Shown here: one piece after another, positions 13,701-14,215 of the stretch
How the letters are laid out: every line of letters begins with the position of its first letter
How positions within the stretch are numbered: the stretch's first letter is position 1
Source: Phoronis ovalis
Lineage: Eukaryota; Phoronida; Phoronidae
Direction of reading: 5' to 3'
Assembly (NCBI GenBank): GCA_028565635.1
Contig: JAOXYB010033619.1
Span: 1 to 14,215 of the forward strand
DNA length: 14,215 bases
The notes under the pieces: generated by a model
What the model was told of the DNA's origin: nothing
Databases searched by the model: none
The model's input: the letters and a program-made list of their open reading frames with translations, nothing else
Position numbers and translations under genes: made by a program

Positions 13701-13977
13701 TAGTGCAGACCAGAAACTTCCAGATGTGTTGATATATGCAGAGCATTGCAGTACATTGTGGTTTACCTACTGTCACATTGCTATCTGTATAGCAGCTATA
13801 TGTGCTGTAAGCAAACCAAGAGAGTTCATGATAAGCAGGGAGTAGTATTCAGTTTTTGTTTGTTATGTTTTGTTATCAGCATGATCACAGCATTGTTGAA
13901 GATGCCCAAAATGCCCTGACAGAGCTGGACACTGCACACATTGTTGAACATACGCCTGGCATGCCCCTTCATCTTGG
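7645..13977 (+). CDS. ATP6V0A1: V-type proton ATPase 116 kDa subunit a (a1 type), 5' part with two alternative exons
   Basis: Subunit a is the large membrane subunit of the V0 sector. Its N-terminal cytosolic arm braces the V1 stators and its C-terminal membrane part forms the proton half-channels. Four exons give residues 1-141 in one frame (117+79+98+129 nt) with unmistakable family blocks: [58 protein letters not shown], and a long helical segment ending [10 protein letters not shown]. The start is fixed by alignment with the family N-terminus and a GCCATGG context. Residues 142 to about 179 come from either exon a (11207-11319) or exon b (13880-13977). The rest of the roughly 830-residue protein, including all membrane helices, is beyond the window. 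It could be the sole invertebrate ancestral gene or one of several paralogues; the symbol marks the closest vertebrate type. Confidence 0.93.
7892..7970 (+). CDS. ATP6V0A1: V-ATPase a coding exon 2
   Basis: Acceptor tttatttgtag at 7891, donor TTAC|gtaagt at 7971. Phase 0 in, phase 1 out. It encodes [19 protein letters not shown] then DEMERKL, part of the N-terminal helical bundle. An Arg is completed across the junction. Confidence 0.95.
7971..8462 (+). other. V-ATPase a intron 2
   Basis: About 490 bp of AT-rich intron. No element beyond splice sites is seen; the minus-strand frame at 7882-8088 is the antisense shadow of coding exon 2. Confidence 0.7.
8463..8560 (+). CDS. ATP6V0A1: V-ATPase a coding exon 3
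   Basis: Acceptor ctttgcattgtag at 8462, donor GAG|gtaaaa at 8561. Phase 1 in, phase 0 out. It encodes [18 protein letters not shown] and then [10 protein letters not shown], matching the family's FxEKEI, DTG and PRDMIDLE positions. Confidence 0.95.
8749..8877 (+). CDS. ATP6V0A1: V-ATPase a coding exon 4
   Basis: Acceptor gttgtcttgtag at 8748, donor GAG|gtaaga at 8878. Forty-three codons, phase 0 both ends. It encodes [20 protein letters not shown], a charged coiled-coil-like helix, then [19 protein letters not shown]. The strong donor is the branch point for alternative splicing, as the next in-frame exon can be either of two. Confidence 0.95.
8878..11206 (+). other. Long intron upstream of alternative exon a
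   Basis: About 2.3 kb, at least four times the length of the gene's earlier coding introns. It contains a 10-bp inverted repeat (9020-9029 / 9045-9054), an M-box-like TCATGTGA at 10154 and a TGCATG at 10448. The overlapping frames at 9569-9793 on both strands look like a chance opening. No third in-frame exon with the required phase was found. Confidence 0.65.
11207..11319 (+). CDS. ATP6V0A1: V-ATPase a alternative exon a
   Basis: Acceptor tatgtcag at 11206, donor TTAGG|gtgaga at 11320. Phase 0 in, phase 2 out, 37 codons plus GG. It encodes [18 protein letters not shown] then [10 protein letters not shown] and HALRLG. This follows the same pattern as the animal a1 segment after FFDE (AE-h-HQQ, DP, EES, LL, LRLG) and leads to the FVAGVI block expected in the next exon. 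It is the version most like vertebrate a1. It is rich in His and Met, probably a flexible loop of the cytosolic arm. It contains a TGCATG and is followed by two more. Confidence 0.92.
11235..11397 (+). promoter_or_regulatory. RBFOX (TGCATG) cluster with CELF-like UGUUGUU at exon a
   Basis: TGCATG occurs at 11235-11240 inside exon a, 11328-11333 (9 nt past the exon end) and 11392-11397 (73 nt past it). The second overlaps TGTTGTT at 11332-11338. By eye I count about eight TGCATG on this strand in the whole window, three of them here. Downstream intronic UGCAUG is known to promote exon inclusion by RBFOX-family proteins. Binding here is inference. Confidence 0.5.
11742..11789. repeat. 24-bp tandem duplication
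   Basis: Two adjacent 24-bp copies (ATAAAGATTAGGAACCGG + ACATTG) differ at one base (AGG versus AGC). They lie in the intron between exons a and b; recent slippage duplication with no evident function. Confidence 0.8.
12075..12220 (+). other. Exon-like open frame, not assignable
   Basis: A good pyrimidine tract and acceptor (ttttctattagcag) ending at 12074 precede an open frame of about 48 codons containing [20 protein letters not shown] and ending TAA at 12218. Entry would need phase 1, but the upstream V-ATPase exon ends in phase 0. No good in-frame donor precedes the stop. It may be a decayed exon, a mobile-element fragment or chance. I do not recognise the peptide. Confidence 0.2.
13852..13879 (+). 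promoter_or_regulatory. UGUU-rich 3' splice-site tract of exon b
   Basis: The tract before exon b reads TTTTTGTTTGTTATGTTTTG then TTATCAG: a polypyrimidine tract interrupted by G at almost regular steps, giving repeated UGUU. A similar TTTGTTTATGTTTTGTGAT lies downstream of the exon near 14063. Such sequence is weak for U2AF and attractive to CELF-type proteins, which fits a regulated exon. Confidence 0.4.
13880..13977 (+). CDS. ATP6V0A1: V-ATPase a alternative exon b
   Basis: Acceptor ttgttatcag at 13879, donor CTTGG|gtaggt at 13978. In phase 0 it reads [33 protein letters not shown] and leaves in phase 2, exactly as exon a does. Its end PLHLG parallels HALRLG of exon a, and both have acidic and His-rich character. 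It is five codons shorter than exon a. After exon a it would be read in another frame and stop at TGA 13917-13919, so it is an alternative rather than a next exon. I do not match it to a named isoform from memory. Expression evidence would settle whether it is used. Confidence 0.8.
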
Positions 13978-14215
13978 GTAGGTCTCTGGCTGTAACATCA
14001 TGACATATGAAGGTCATAAATATTTCTCAACATTAAATTATGTAGCACTGCAGTTGTGCTATTTTGTTTATGTTTTGTGATTCCTCACATTGACCTATAT
14101 TACTTTTTTGCTGTTTATCCTATCTATAGGATCACTGTGTTGCTATGAGTCTTGACGTGATACTTTTCAATATGGTTAATATTAAAGAAATTACCTTTTT
14201 TAGCTAATAATAACT
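13978..14215 (+). other. Intron downstream of exon b (5' part)
   Basis: No coding block is visible. The next constitutive exon (expected to begin with the FVAGVI block) is not in the window, so further alternatives could follow. Confidence 0.6.

Larger units (their letters stand above)
11320..13879 (+). other. Long intron between alternative exons a and b
   Basis: About 2.56 kb. It contains the RBFOX sites described at exon a, a 24-bp tandem duplication at 11742-11789, an unexplained open frame ending at 12220 and a TGCATG at 13305. Minus-strand frames at 11224-11430, 13316-13549, 13492-13776 and 13826-14017 show no known domain; the first and last are antisense shadows of exons a and b. Confidence 0.65.

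Noticed and set aside
13316-13776. Minus-strand frames of 77 and 94 codons
   Set aside because: Overlapping, Cys/Lys-rich without motifs, and lacking promoter or splice context; treated as chance.

Overview
The window is nuclear DNA of an animal, AT-rich and intron-rich. Coding sequence appears only as short blocks between GT...AG boundaries, and the two recognisable proteins are conserved metazoan membrane proteins, both on the + strand. The exon-intron layout, small terminal-inverted-repeat elements and decayed minisatellites suit an invertebrate bilaterian such as a mollusc, annelid or hemichordate. The sequence alone does not settle which. There are no bacterial-type genes, no CRISPR array and no tRNA or rRNA that I can support.

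Left half (about 1-6730): the 3' part of a TMEM245 orthologue (AI-2E transporter-like family). Six coding exons at 323-445, 1214-1344, 1832-1932, 2279-2453, 3592-3749 and 4594-4658 join in one frame and encode the last 250 residues plus the stop. The upstream exons lie outside the window. The introns carry two related inverted-repeat elements (1536-1745 and 4267-4546), a possible older inverted-repeat element (about 628-1040) and a decayed tandem array of 65-73 bp units (about 2790-3115). The 3' UTR could be short (poly(A) signal at 4746) or about 2 kb (signal at 6706). It holds two perfect hairpins and a minisatellite-like patch.

Right half (about 6730-14215): the 5' part of a V-ATPase subunit a gene (ATP6V0A1 type, 116 kDa membrane subunit). 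It has a probable non-coding first exon near a TCACATGA M-box/CLEAR-like site, then coding exons 7645-7761, 7892-7970, 8463-8560 and 8749-8877, giving residues 1-141. Two alternative exons follow, 'a' at 11207-11319 and 'b' at 13880-13977. The rest of the gene lies beyond the window.

The most interesting feature is this exon pair. Both enter in phase 0, leave in phase 2 and end in a similar L-x-L-G sequence, so they fill the same slot in the protein. Using both, or neither, breaks the frame. They therefore behave as frame-enforced mutually exclusive exons in the cytosolic N-terminal domain of the proton pump. Exon a contains one TGCATG (RBFOX site) and is followed by two more within 80 nt, the first fused to a UGUUGUU (CELF-like) element. 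This resembles the known switch in C. elegans unc-32, the worm homologue, whose mutually exclusive exons are controlled by FOX-1/ASD-1 and the CELF protein UNC-75. The other visible introns of this gene within its coding region are under 500 bp, while those around the switch are about 2.3 and 2.6 kb.
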